Shown in pieces: positions 18,105 through 25,866 of a DNA stretch of 64,000 nt. The notes beneath the pieces are model-generated. The model was not told the DNA's origin, did not search any database, and saw only the letters and a program-made list of their open reading frames with translations. This stretch comes from Cyclobacterium sp. SYSU L10401 (GTDB lineage: Bacteria; Bacteroidota; Bacteroidia; Cytophagales; Cyclobacteriaceae), in NCBI RefSeq assembly GCF_010993705.1, contig NZ_WOFO01000005.1, positions 124,001-188,000 of the forward strand. The letters run 5' to 3'. Every line of letters starts with the position of its first letter. Position 1 is the first letter of the stretch. The translations under genes and the position numbers were made by a program.

Positions 18105-18425
18105 TTATCCTGATCCGTCATGAATCAACACTTTGGTGGAATCGATACTTTTCCGCAAAAAAGGATTCTTAATCGATGCATCGGTAAGCAAATCAACTCT
18201 TCTGGCGAAAAATTTCTCGAGTGAATCCCAGAGGGAAATCAGCATTTCTCCACGTGCGATGGGATCCTCGTAAGTTACCTCAACGAGTAGGTCAATATCA
18301 CTTTTAGTTGGATCAAAACGATCGGAGATGGATGATCCGAAGGCGAACAGGTATTTCACATTATGCCTACTGCAGAGTGTCTCAAATTCCTTTTTTCGTG
18401 TTGCGATTACTTCGTTCAACTGCAT
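18105..18425 (-). CDS. MNT-type nucleotidyltransferase (MntA-like)
   Basis: From ATG at 18425 the product has 106 residues. It carries the nucleotidyltransferase signature FAFGSSISDRFDPTKSDIDLLVE with the GS motif and the Asp-x-Asp pair that binds metal, and a later Asp in RVDLLTD. Members of this minimal family act as antitoxins that AMPylate a HEPN toxin (MntA-HepT). No intact HEPN gene follows: the downstream minus frame starting at 18121 overlaps the stop but shows no Rx4HxY motif. It is therefore an orphan or the surviving half of a broken pair. The frame extends to 18530 but the longer start adds an unrelated hydrophobic tail. Confidence 0.8.
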   Translation of the reverse strand: MQLNEVIATRKKEFETLCSRHNVKYLFAFGSSISDRFDPTKSDIDLLVEVTYEDPIARGEMLISLWDSLEKFFARRVDLLTDASIKNPFLRKSIDSTKVLIHDGSG

Positions 18426-18899
18426 AATTCGAATATAATAAATTATTTCAGTAAATAACAGGCAGAAACAGCAAACAAGTAATTGCCAATCAAATAGTTT
18501 GGAACATTTAAATCGAAAAATACTTGCCACAATCAGGTACTATGGGTTAACAGGCTCGGTACATTTTGGATTGTTCGGACCAGATTAGTTGTAATAGGAC
18601 TCGTTTGCGGTAGCCAAGGTGGTGGTTAGGGTTAAAGGGCCGGAAACGCTTTGGAAGCTGACAAAAATAGGGATATTCTGTGTTTCTTTTACGGCAATTT
18701 GATAAGACGGGTAGGAAAAGGGTTGTTTAGATTTCGTCAGATGATATTGGCCTGGGCAGCAAAGTACCCTGGTAGTCTTTTGGGGTTTTGTATCGAAATT
18801 CAAGCATCCAGTCCATGTTTCCATTACCGATAGGTATTTCTCGCGGAATTGATTGGTTTTTATTATTTTTATCAATCATTGACGTGTTTTGTTAGCCCT

Positions 18900-19505
18900 A
18901 TGGAAACGCAACCTGAAAAAAACATAGCCAAAGAACCTGACTTTGCTTACGGCTCCTACACGTATGCGGATTATCTTACCTGGGAGATAGATGAAATGGT
19001 AGAACTGATCCGTGGAAAGGTGTTTCGACAGGCAGCTGCACCCCGAGTGATTCACCAACGGATTTCCGGAAAAATGTTCTACTCGCTGTACGATTTTCTA
19101 AAGGGTAAGTCTTGTGAAGTATTCTCAGCACCTTTCGATGTACGACTGCCGGTGGCTTCCAAAAAGAATGAAGATATCGATACGGTTGTCCAACCGGACC
19201 TATGTGTCGTATGTGATGCAGAGAAGATAGACGAACGTGGCTGTCTTGGTGCACCAGACTTGATCATAGAAATACTTTCTCCCGGCAATAATCGAAAAGA
19301 CTTGAAGTTAAAATACGAAGTGTATGAGGCTTCGGGAGTGAAAGAATACTGGGTCATCCATCCGGATGAGCGAACGCTTCTTATTTATACCCTGGATAAG
19401 CGGAAATACCGCGCCTCCCGTTTATTCACCTTGGGTGACAGGGTAATTTCTGAAGCCCTGCCTGGATTTGAGCTGAAGCTGGATCATGTGTTTGGAGGAT
19501 TATAG
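18900..19505 (+). CDS. Uma2 family (DUF820) restriction-endonuclease-fold protein
   Basis: A 201-residue product from ATG 18900. The Uma2 pattern is clear: YTYADYLTWEIDEMVELIRGKVF at the N-terminus, FDVRLP, TVVQPDLCVVCD with the conserved Pro-Asp, then APDLIIEILSPGNNRKDLKLKYEVYEASGVKEYWVIHP carrying the Asp, Glu-x-Leu and Lys of a PD-(D/E)XK nuclease core. The cellular role of these proteins is not established; they are common in genomes rich in mobile DNA. It stands alone between the MNT gene and the peptide locus. The frame extends to 18849, but ATG 18900 fits the usual start. Confidence 0.88.
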   Translation: METQPEKNIAKEPDFAYGSYTYADYLTWEIDEMVELIRGKVFRQAAAPRVIHQRISGKMFYSLYDFLKGKSCEVFSAPFDVRLPVASKKNEDIDTVVQPDLCVVCDAEKIDERGCLGAPDLIIEILSPGNNRKDLKLKYEVYEASGVKEYWVIHPDERTLLIYTLDKRKYRASRLFTLGDRVISEALPGFELKLDHVFGGL

Positions 19506-19767
19506 TTTGGTCTCTGGCTTGGGATTCCAAGGCACAAAAAAGAATACTAAAACAGTATCATATACGAAGCCAGTATTTCGGACTACAGTAGAATAACACC
19601 TAACCTATTATAGGGTGAATCAAAAAGAACATTGTGTTATGTCCTGATTACAATATCATCCAAGATCCCCCAAAGGCTTGTATTGGAACAATATGTTATT
19701 TTTTTGCCATACCTGCGTATCAAAGAAACGAAAGACAGCATGCGCTATCCAGTTATTCAAACCCAAG

Positions 19768-19852
19768 CACTGAAAGTGCGCAATACCCAAACACAGGGTG
19801 CAGCCCTGTGTCTAAACCCGAAACGGGAACCCAAGCCCTGACGGGGCGAAAT
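19768..19852. repeat. Cluster of small palindromes (REP-like element)
   Basis: Four short inverted repeats follow each other: CACTGAAAGTG, GGGTGCAGCCC, CCCGAAACGGG and GCCCTGACGGGGC. The tract is a dispersed noncoding element of the kind common in Bacteroidota intergenic DNA. The short frames over it are not genes. It lies just left of the first leader repeat. Confidence 0.55.
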
Positions 19853-19895
19853 ATGTTTGGCAAACCCCACATCCGATATAGAAAAAAATATACCG

Positions 19896-20127
19896 CCCGT
19901 TCACGGGAAAAACAGGTCAGTTCACGGGAAATACAATTATTCACTTATATTTTTTGATTTTATCCATTAGATTGGGAAGTATTAAGACCAAAAGCATAGA
20001 TAGATACCAACTTTTCTGGTAATTAACAAGCTATTAAATTGTTCCAACAGCATGAATAATTGTTTCCACAGCTCCGGTAAAATTTTTGAATGGCTGAAAA
20101 ACCGCTTTACCAAAGGAATACCGAATC
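19896..20127 (+). repeat. Leader repeat A (promoter/operator region and 5' end of a VKOR-type gene)
   Basis: This is one of three copies of a ~230 bp segment (others at 23327-23570 and 37811-38055). It begins with CCCGTTCACGGG, then a second GTTCACGGG 21 bases later. It continues through TTCACTTATATTTTTTGATT and CCATTAGATTGGGAAGTA to ATGAATAATTGTTTCC. In all three copies the first CCCGTT lies exactly 156 bases before the ATG. The two 9-mers (CCCGTTCAC and TCAGTTCAC, 12 bases apart) have the layout of LytTR-type binding sites. Here the gene behind the repeat is a deletion remnant, and the first peptide gene follows. Confidence 0.85.
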
Positions 20128-20160
20128 GCAGACATCAAAGAAATAAATATCTACAAATAG
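20052..20160 (+). pseudogene. Deletion scar of the C39-like/VKOR/thioredoxin gene (copy A)
   Basis: The first ~75 bases match the 5' end of the intact gene at 23507. The bases GAATACCGAATCGCAGACAT and on to CTACAAATAG match its 3' end (25048-25093). About 1.48 kb of the gene is missing. In the intact copy the octamer TACCAAAA occurs at 23563-23570 and again at 25041-25048, exactly at the two junction edges, so the deletion probably arose between these short direct repeats. The joined frame is shifted, so no useful protein is made. What survives is the leader region feeding the peptide gene at 20412. Confidence 0.85.
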
Positions 20161-20186
20161 GTAAAATAGAAACATTCTATTGCGAT

Positions 20187-20343
20187 GAAATCGAGCCTGC
20201 CTACCGGACTGGCAGGCATGACGTAGCCGTCAAACAATAGGATGACTATCAACCATGCGACCTGCCTGCCGGTAGGCCGGGATTCTCCCGATGAGATTGG
20301 GACAAGCTATGTGGCCGATTAAAGACAATTTATAGACACATGA
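20187..20343. repeat. Small inserted repeat element with palindromic CCTGCC motifs
   Basis: Comparison with 25113-25130 shows an insertion of about 155 bp: TTCTATTGCGATGA and ATGGGCACAA, adjacent in the other copies, are separated here. The insert contains GCCTGCCTACCGG, TGGCAGGCATGACG and CCTGCCTGCCGGTAGGC. A related palindrome occurs at about 1948-1965. No coding capacity is visible. Confidence 0.6.
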
Positions 20344-20345
20344 AT

Positions 20346-20382
20346 GGGCACAATTCCCGGGTGTCCTTAGTAAGTCCGGGAA
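20346..20382 (+). promoter_or_regulatory. Alternating hairpin upstream of peptide gene 1
   Basis: TTCCCGG (20354-20360) can pair with CCGGGAA (20376-20382), enclosing a loop with GTGTCCTTAG. The same CCC strand can instead pair with GGG at 20346-20348. The hairpin ends 30 bases before the start codon. Equivalent structures with compensating base changes precede the other three peptide genes. Confidence 0.6.
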
Positions 20383-20411
20383 ATCGACAAATATCATTAA
20401 TTTAAAGAAAA

Positions 20412-20663
20412 ATGAAAAAATTAAATTTAGAAAAACTAAAGCTGGCGGCAGAGGATGTGCTGCAAAGGAATCAAATGACTACAGTCTATGGCGGATCTGG
20501 AGGAAGTTCCTGTTCTGTTTGCTACTTGTATGAGGACACTGCAGGCACCATTCTCATAGACACCTTGTATAACCCACACCCTGGTTTAAGTTTTTCAGAG
20601 TGTCATGAAGCGGTTGGGCGATATGTCCACGATATGGAATATGGTACTTATACCTGTTCTTGA
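20412..20663 (+). CDS. Precursor peptide 1, double-glycine leader, Cys-rich core
   Basis: An 83-residue product. The leader MKKLNLEKLKLAAEDVLQRN ends in QMTTVYGG, a double-Gly cleavage site recognised by C39 peptidases. The core starts SGGSSCSVCYLYED and holds four Cys (two close together, one in SECHEA, one at the end). The leader is nearly identical to those of the peptides at 25189 and 25567, and related to 38186, while the cores differ, as in natural-product precursors (compare the GG-Bacteroidales precursor families). It should be exported by the transporter at 27019-30527. A hairpin lies 30 bases upstream and a terminator at 20753-20784 downstream. The next gene is a propeller lipoprotein. 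Confidence 0.85.
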   Translation: MKKLNLEKLKLAAEDVLQRNQMTTVYGGSGGSSCSVCYLYEDTAGTILIDTLYNPHPGLSFSECHEAVGRYVHDMEYGTYTCS

Positions 20664-20752
20664 GTAAATCGGTTTCTTTTTCTGATGTCCTGGTTTTACT
20701 TAGACTTATTTCTTTAGGTGTTATTTCAGAACCGCTTGCTAATAGGTAATTC

Positions 20753-20784
20753 AAAAAGCCCATTTCTAATCATTTGGGCTTTTT
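20753..20784 (+). terminator. Terminator after peptide gene 1
   Basis: AAAAAGCCCA and TGGGCTTTTT form a perfect 10-bp stem around a 12-base loop, with a T-run. It lies inside the upstream extension of the next open frame. This supports the later start (20930) for the propeller gene and separates it from the peptide gene. Confidence 0.85.
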
Positions 20785-20929
20785 ATGGTTTCTCCTTTAC
20801 GTTTTAGAACAACGTATGAATGAAGTTTGGAAGAAAACACCCCTACGACGCTTGTTCTCAATGACTTCCCAAATACAGAACAAGGCTGTTTCCCAGAAAA
20901 TTTATCGTACATGCTTTCCAAAATTGAAT

Positions 20930-22036
20930 ATGAAATATACCACGCTTATTTTGCCTGTTATTACAGTTTTCCTGTTGCAAAATTGTGGAGATAAAGACAA
21001 CTCGGATGCCGAACTGTTTACCAATACAATTGAAATCCAGAAGGATTTTTTATTGGGCGATTCGCTGGAGTTACAATTCGAAATGCTGGACACCATAAAT
21101 CTGGAGGCCGAGGGAAACCCTCCTCTTTCTACAGTACAGGAGATAGCCTTCTCAAAGCACTTTTTTTTTCTGCTGGACAATAAACTGGGACTTTTAAAAT
21201 TTGATTACAGTGGGAATTTACTTGGTACTATCGGAGAGATGGGAGAAGGCCCTGAAGAATATATTATGCCCTATGCGATTTACCTGGAAGAAAAAGAAAA
21301 TATAGTCCTTGTGGCAGATTGGGTGAAAATGGTATTGATTTCCTATGATCTTGAGGGAAATTTCATCAGCTCAAGCCGATTGCCTGGTCGTCCAATTTCC
21401 TTGTATCATGAAAATAATACTTTATTGGTGATTCAGGAGGGTCTTTTTGGTTCCAATGAAGAAACCCGTAACATACTATTAAGCTCATTTGATCCAAAAA
21501 CACTTGAAGTCATCAAACACCAGAAAAGCCCGCTGTACAGTTACACTTCAAAATTTACGATAATCCATAGATTCCCAAGAATTTTAGGCCGGATAAAAGA
21601 ATCGACCCTCTTTTACCTACCTCAAACCCGAGTCAGGGGATTAGTTGAGCATAAAGATACGATCTACAGAAAAGTGAAAGATCATCTGGTTCCGGAATAC
21701 CTACTTCACTTCAAGGGATTTGAGAAGGAAGATCTGCCAGTGATAGAATATGTAGAAATGTTCGAAGGATATGCAACCCTACTTTTCAAATTTAATAAGC
21801 AGTCATTTCTCGTATTGCTTGATTTAGTCAACAATGTACCTTTGTCTTTCCTAAAACAACCTGACGATACTAACTTAACGGGTATAAAGATTCAAAGGCT
21901 TCCAAAACATCTGTCTGAGGACCTGTTTTACTCCATCTTAAGGAATGAGGGTGGTATGCAAGAAAAAAATCCACTAATTGCGCTGTATCGGCTTGTTTCT
22001 CCAAGTTTAAATGGAAACAGGGATAGTGAAAGATAA
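20930..22036 (+). CDS. 6-bladed beta-propeller lipoprotein next to peptide 1
   Basis: From ATG at 20930 the product has 368 residues with the lipoprotein signal MKYTTLILPVITVFLLQNC (Cys 19). The blade-like pieces FFFLLDNKLGLLKFDYSGNLLGTIGEMGEGPEEY, VVADWVKM-type strands and the GEGPEEY motif are typical of 6-bladed propeller lipoproteins of Bacteroidota (BF3164-like). The open frame starts at 20774, but that part overlaps a terminator and lacks a signal. It follows peptide gene 1, as other propeller genes follow peptides 2/3 and 4. A role as immunity protein, receptor or surface anchor for the peptide is an inference from this repeated pairing. Confidence 0.75.
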   Translation: MKYTTLILPVITVFLLQNCGDKDNSDAELFTNTIEIQKDFLLGDSLELQFEMLDTINLEAEGNPPLSTVQEIAFSKHFFFLLDNKLGLLKFDYSGNLLGTIGEMGEGPEEYIMPYAIYLEEKENIVLVADWVKMVLISYDLEGNFISSSRLPGRPISLYHENNTLLVIQEGLFGSNEETRNILLSSFDPKTLEVIKHQKSPLYSYTSKFTIIHRFPRILGRIKESTLFYLPQTRVRGLVEHKDTIYRKVKDHLVPEYLLHFKGFEKEDLPVIEYVEMFEGYATLLFKFNKQSFLVLLDLVNNVPLSFLKQPDDTNLTGIKIQRLPKHLSEDLFYSILRNEGGMQEKNPLIALYRLVSPSLNGNRDSER

Positions 22037-22308
22037 CAGTTTCATTAAATATCTTGATGAATTTGAATATTAACTAGATATTCAACATCCCACCAAGGCA
22101 GGAGGACTCAAAGTATACCCCAATTGTTGCATGTAACGGACTGATCTCAATGCACAATTCCTACAGAACCAATCGAATTGCAGCGGTCTTCAAAATCAAA
22201 GGATCGGATTTTTATAACTAGAGAAACAACCCCCAACTCAGGTTTGTATTTTATAATCCGCAATCCAAATAGAGAGAATGGTAATAATTGAATGAAATAT
22301 TTGTAGTT

Positions 22309-23193
22309 ATGAAAATACGCTATGCAGGATTTGACTACCGGGGATTAAACAACCTGGGAGATCAGGTCCAATCTATTGCCGCCGAACGATTTTTACCGGA
22401 AATTAACATGAGGCTTAACAGGGATACACTGGCAAGCGCCCATTGTAACCCTAACCATTTGTTGATCATGAACGGGTGGTATTCACACCAGCCTGAGCAC
22501 TGTCTTCCAATTAGTAATAGTATTTTGCCGGTTTTTTGGGGATTCCATATCAGCGACTGGAATGATTCCTGGAGGCATTTTTTATCGGAAGAGAATTTGG
22601 CATTTTTCAAAAAGCATGAGCCCATAGGATGCCGGGACAGCTATACTGCAGAGAAATTAAAGGCTGCCGGCATTGAGGCCTTTTACAGCCGCTGTTTGAC
22701 GCTTACCCTGCCCGAAAGGAAGAAAAAGCCTGAAGACGGCGCAATCATGATTGTAGATGTTCCGTTTCTTTTGCCGGATTTTATTGAAAAAAACGGTCTG
22801 AGGATGACGCATACCATAAACCCGGACACTACAGCGCGTAAAAAGCGACTGCAGGCAAAAAAACTGTTGTACCTGTATAAGCGCTACGCAACGCTGGTGG
22901 TGACAAGCAGACTCCACTGTGCCCTTCCCTGCATTGCCATGGGCATACCGGTCATCTTCTTTGGAAATCCACTAGATTACCGGGTTTCAATCATCGGAGA
23001 ACTCGGACTAAACATTTATGAGATCCCCAAGCATTCCTCCGGAGCAGATTCCTACAAAAAAGCGTTAGACGGGCTATTCAGCACCGTAGATTGGAGGCCG
23101 GAACCGTTGGATTTTCAGGCCACTAAAAAAAACATGATCCATGACTTTTCAGACTTTCTTCATAAACAGCATTCAAAAATGACCATATACTAA
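22309..23193 (+). CDS. Polysaccharide pyruvyl transferase family protein
   Basis: A product of about 294 residues from ATG 22309 (a start at 22288 is also possible). It shows the family pattern: GLNNLGDQVQSIAAERFLP near the N-terminus, LIMNGWYSH, FKKHEPIGCRDSYTAEKLKAAGIEAFYSRCLTLTL, and VVTSRLHCALPCIAMGIPVIFFGNPLDYR near the end. That last block resembles the donor-site region with the SRLH motif. Family members add ketal pyruvate to sugars, but many act as other transferases. Here it lies inside the peptide locus between the first and second leader repeats, so modification of a peptide-linked or surface sugar is possible. No membrane segment. Confidence 0.82.
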   Translation: MKIRYAGFDYRGLNNLGDQVQSIAAERFLPEINMRLNRDTLASAHCNPNHLLIMNGWYSHQPEHCLPISNSILPVFWGFHISDWNDSWRHFLSEENLAFFKKHEPIGCRDSYTAEKLKAAGIEAFYSRCLTLTLPERKKKPEDGAIMIVDVPFLLPDFIEKNGLRMTHTINPDTTARKKRLQAKKLLYLYKRYATLVVTSRLHCALPCIAMGIPVIFFGNPLDYRVSIIGELGLNIYEIPKHSSGADSYKKALDGLFSTVDWRPEPLDFQATKKNMIHDFSDFLHKQHSKMTIY

Positions 23194-23326
23194 GGCTGAA
23201 TTTTTTAACGGTTTGATCAAAACATTATTTTACCTTCCTTTCTTTTTCAGAACCAAAAAAAATCCCTAAGCCACAGGTCAAATGGCATATCTCCTCCTTA
23301 ATCCTCAGGCTGTTACCAATATTTGT

Positions 23327-23570
23327 CATTTCCTTCACGGGATAAAACCACCCGTTCACGGGGAAAACAGGCCAGTTCACGGGAAATAATATTATTCACT
23401 TATATTTTTTGATTTTATCCATTAGATTGGGAAGTAATAAGAGCAAAAACATATATAGATTCCTGCTTTTCTGGTAATCTACCTACTATTAAACTGTTTA
23501 AACCGCATGAATAATTGTTTCCACAGCTCCGGTAAAATCCTTGAATTGCTGAAAATTCGCTTTACCAAAA
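23327..23570 (+). repeat. Leader repeat B (in front of the intact C39-like/VKOR gene)
   Basis: Second copy of the leader repeat, starting CATTTCCTTCACGGG. It has three TTCACGGG-type motifs at 21-base steps (from 23334, 23355 and 23376). CCCGTTCACGGG starts at 23351, exactly 156 bases before the ATG at 23507. The 9-mers CCCGTTCAC and CCAGTTCAC are 12 bases apart. In this copy the following gene is complete. Confidence 0.85.
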
Positions 23571-25093
23571 ACTACCTGAAAGAAGAAATCCTTTCCCATC
23601 CACAATTTCCCAGTTTGCTGACCCTTTCGGATGTGTTGGAAAAGTACCATATCAGTACCCTTCCCCTTAAGGTCGGAAAAGAGAAGCTCGATCAGATTCC
23701 CATGCCCTGTATCGTGCAGGTCAAGGTACAAGGAAAGGAATATTTCCAAACCCTTTCCCATATCGCTGAAGACAGTTTTTCCGGATATGATGAGGAAGGA
23801 AAAAAGTTCAAACTAAGCAGGGAGGATTTTTTGCATTCATGGACCGGGGTGGTTTTGGCAGTAGAAAAAAGCGAGCACGCAGCCGAACCGCGAATTGAAG
23901 AACGTCTTCAAAAAGAAAAAATACAGACCTTCCTGATGGCCGGCCTGGTCCTGTTCGCTTTGATTGCAGTAGGTTTCGGATGGCCTGAACTGATGGGATC
24001 CGGATACGGAATTGCCACAGCAGGCTTACTGCTACTGAAGCTGATCGGATTGGGCGTTTCGGGGTTGATTTTATGGCGGGAGATCGACAAAGATAACCCC
24101 TTGGTTCAAAAATTCTGCTCCGGGGGAGCCAAGACGGACTGCAACACGGTACTGGACAGTGCGGCTTTCAAGTTTGCGGATGCGGCCATTAGCCCCGGAT
24201 CCCTGGCTTTTGCTTACTTCTTTTCCGGCTCCTTGTTGCTTTTAACCCAAATATCTCCGCTTAGAGTACTGCCCACATTAGCATGGCTAAGCCTGGCAAC
24301 CCTTCCGGTAGTAGTCATTTCTTTTTATTACCAGGCCTTCAGGATAAAGAGTTGGTGCCGGCTATGCCTGTTCCTGATAGGTATCTTGGTGCTTGAGATG
24401 GCACTGGTCTGGGCACAGCAGGTCTATCAGCATGCGATTGACTTGCCGGCAGTTGCTGCCTTTGCCTTTCTTTTTATCGCCTCCCTTCTGGGCTGGATAT
24501 ACCTGAAACCCATCCTCGATGCGAAAGACAAGCACTATACGTACCAAAGGAACCTGAAAAAATTAAAAAGCGATCCGGTAATTTTTGACAGCCTGCTAAC
24601 CCGGTCGAAAAAGATAAACAACCCGACCGGGGACCTGGGCATTCTCCTAAAAAACGAATCTCCCAGGTATCAGGTCATCAAGGTGTGTAACCCCTACTGT
24701 GGACCCTGTTCAGAGGCACATCCGGAATTGGAGCGATTGGTAGAGGAAGGAATCATTGACTTACAGATTATATTCTTTCCCAATAATAGTACGGACGATC
24801 TCCATGCAAAAACCATCAGCCATTTGCTGGCCATAAACAGCAAAGGGGACCCCAAGGTAACGCAGGAAGCATTAGATATTTGGTATGCTGCCGAAAAAAA
24901 GGACTATACGGTATTTGCCGAACGCTACCCCATGAATGGAGAGCTAAGCAAACAGCAGGAAAAACTACTCGCCATGAAATCCTGGTGTGAAAAGGAAGGA
25001 ATCATCCATACACCAACCATTTTTATCAACGGATATCAATTACCAAAAGAATACAGTATAGCGGACATCAAGGAAATAAATGTCTATAAGTAG
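23507..25093 (+). CDS. C39-like domain / VKOR / thioredoxin fusion membrane protein
   Basis: A 528-residue protein with three parts. Residues 1-125 form a C39-like domain (EEILSHPQFPSLLTLSDVLEKYHI, MPCIVQVK) without the catalytic Cys-Gly-Pro box, so probably a binding rather than a cleaving domain. Residues 140-345 are a VKOR domain with several membrane segments, a loop Cys pair (FCSGGAKTDCNTVL, about 204-212) and the active CxxC in SWCRLC (about 283-286). Residues 370-528 are a thioredoxin fold with CNPYCGPC (about 394-401) and the cis-Pro in HTPTIFING. It should form disulfides in the Cys-rich peptides encoded just downstream, perhaps gripping their leader with the C39-like domain. It follows leader repeat B. 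Confidence 0.9.
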   Translation: MNNCFHSSGKILELLKIRFTKNYLKEEILSHPQFPSLLTLSDVLEKYHISTLPLKVGKEKLDQIPMPCIVQVKVQGKEYFQTLSHIAEDSFSGYDEEGKKFKLSREDFLHSWTGVVLAVEKSEHAAEPRIEERLQKEKIQTFLMAGLVLFALIAVGFGWPELMGSGYGIATAGLLLLKLIGLGVSGLILWREIDKDNPLVQKFCSGGAKTDCNTVLDSAAFKFADAAISPGSLAFAYFFSGSLLLLTQISPLRVLPTLAWLSLATLPVVVISFYYQAFRIKSWCRLCLFLIGILVLEMALVWAQQVYQHAIDLPAVAAFAFLFIASLLGWIYLKPILDAKDKHYTYQRNLKKLKSDPVIFDSLLTRSKKINNPTGDLGILLKNESPRYQVIKVCNPYCGPCSEAHPELERLVEEGIIDLQIIFFPNNSTDDLHAKTISHLLAINSKGDPKVTQEALDIWYAAEKKDYTVFAERYPMNGELSKQQEKLLAMKSWCEKEGIIHTPTIFINGYQLPKEYSIADIKEINVYK

Positions 25094-25122
25094 GTATATA
25101 AAGAAATTCTATCGCGATGAAT

Positions 25123-25158
25123 GGGCACAAATCCCGGGTGTCCTAAGCTGGTCCGGGG
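25123..25158 (+). promoter_or_regulatory. Alternating hairpin upstream of peptide gene 2
   Basis: TCCCGG (25132-25137) can pair with CCGGGG (25153-25158, one wobble pair) around GTGTCCTAAGCTGG. The same CCC can pair with GGG at 25123-25125. It ends 31 bases before the start codon, as in the other peptide leaders. Confidence 0.6.
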
Positions 25159-25188
25159 AAAACAAAAACATCATTAAATAAAAGAAAA

Positions 25189-25404
25189 ATGAAAAAGTTA
25201 AATTTAGAAAAATTAAAGCTGGCAGCAGAGGATGTGCTACATCGAAGCCAACTGGCTGGGATTTATGGAGGGTCAGATGGATGTCAATATGTTTATTGCA
25301 CATGTAATTTACACCTTGGAGCTTGGCAGGGTTATTACTGTTCGGAAGCTGAAGAAGAAGAAGCAATAAATACATATTGCGAAGGCGGGGGTGATTGCGA
25401 ATAA
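25189..25404 (+). CDS. Precursor peptide 2, double-glycine leader, Cys-rich core
   Basis: A 71-residue product. The leader is almost identical to that of peptide 1 (MKKLNLEKLKLAAEDVLHRS, then QLAGIYGG). The core begins SDGCQYVYCTCNLH and has six Cys, plus a GAWQGYYCS block shared with peptide 3. The acidic run EAEEEEAI follows the block. Six Cys and a neighbouring VKOR/thioredoxin protein point to a disulfide-bonded product. It sits 95 bases after the VKOR gene and 160 bases before peptide 3. A short inverted repeat (TACCTTGATAAGGTA) lies in the gap after it. Confidence 0.85.
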   Translation: MKKLNLEKLKLAAEDVLHRSQLAGIYGGSDGCQYVYCTCNLHLGAWQGYYCSEAEEEEAINTYCEGGGDCE

Positions 25405-25500
25405 AACGAATTAATAGAAATTAGTTACCTTGATAAGGTATCCTATATTTTAAGGAAAATTAATGCATTTTCTTAATCCTAAAAAAATTACGGAAATGAA

Positions 25501-25537
25501 TTGGGAGAATTCCCAAGTGCCTAAACTAAATAGGGAA
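25501..25537 (+). promoter_or_regulatory. Alternating hairpin upstream of peptide gene 3
   Basis: TTGGGAGAATTCCCAA (25501-25516) is a perfect hairpin. Its 3' strand TTCCC (25510-25514) can instead pair with GGGAA (25533-25537) around a loop with GTGCCTAAAC. The second structure ends 30 bases before the start codon of peptide 3. Confidence 0.55.
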
Positions 25538-25566
25538 AGAAATAATAATATTTAAATAACAGAAAA

Positions 25567-25785
25567 ATGGAAAAATTAAATTTAGCGAAATTAAGGCTTG
25601 CTATTGACGATGTGCTGCAGCGAAATCAAATGACAACGATTTATGGGGGGTCTGACGGGTGCAATTATTATTATTGTCAATGCACAGGAAGCACAGGAGC
25701 TTGGCAAGGATATTACTGTAGCGCACAAGAAATAGTAGATGCTATAGATAGAAATTGCGAACTGGAAAATGGCTCTTGTACTTAA
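25567..25785 (+). CDS. Precursor peptide 3, double-glycine leader, Cys-rich core
   Basis: A 72-residue product, a tandem duplicate of peptide 2. The leader MEKLNLAKLRLAIDDVLQRN continues as QMTTIYGG. The core SDGCNYYYCQCTGSTGAWQG then YYCS keeps all six Cys positions of peptide 2 (C-x4-C-x-C, then YYC, then two near the end) while other residues differ. The retained spacing supports structural disulfides. A perfect 12-bp hairpin follows at 25812-25844, and then the DUF4221-like lipoprotein gene. Export through the C39 transporter at 27019 is expected. Confidence 0.85.
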   Translation: MEKLNLAKLRLAIDDVLQRNQMTTIYGGSDGCNYYYCQCTGSTGAWQGYYCSAQEIVDAIDRNCELENGSCT

Positions 25786-25811
25786 TATGTAAACCAAATA
25801 TCAATTAGTTT

Positions 25812-25844
25812 CATTGGCCATACAATTTCTTAGTATGGCCAATG
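25812..25844 (+). terminator. Hairpin between peptide 3 and the propeller gene
   Basis: CATTGGCCATAC and GTATGGCCAATG form a perfect 12-bp stem around AATTTCTTA. No T-run follows, so it may act as a partial terminator or an RNA-stabilising end for the peptide transcript, lowering expression of the gene at 25867. Confidence 0.6.
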
Positions 25845-25866
25845 TAATGTTAGACTAAAAAGTAAT

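Noticed and set aside
17843-18121. A 92-residue minus frame overlapping the end of the orphan MNT gene, as a HEPN toxin would
   Set aside because: It has no Rx4HxY motif and little helical pattern, and most of it overlaps the PH-domain gene in another frame. Only its first 15 residues vaguely resemble a HEPN start.
18585-18875. A 96-residue minus frame ending VSFQSVSGPLTLTTTL
   Set aside because: No family or start context could be recognised. It may be the tail of a lost gene, but the evidence is too thin to list it.
20334-20400. A possible 21-codon peptide (ATG at 20340) upstream of peptide gene 1
   Set aside because: The matching regions before the other peptides have early stops, so the frame is not conserved. 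An RNA structure explains the conservation better.
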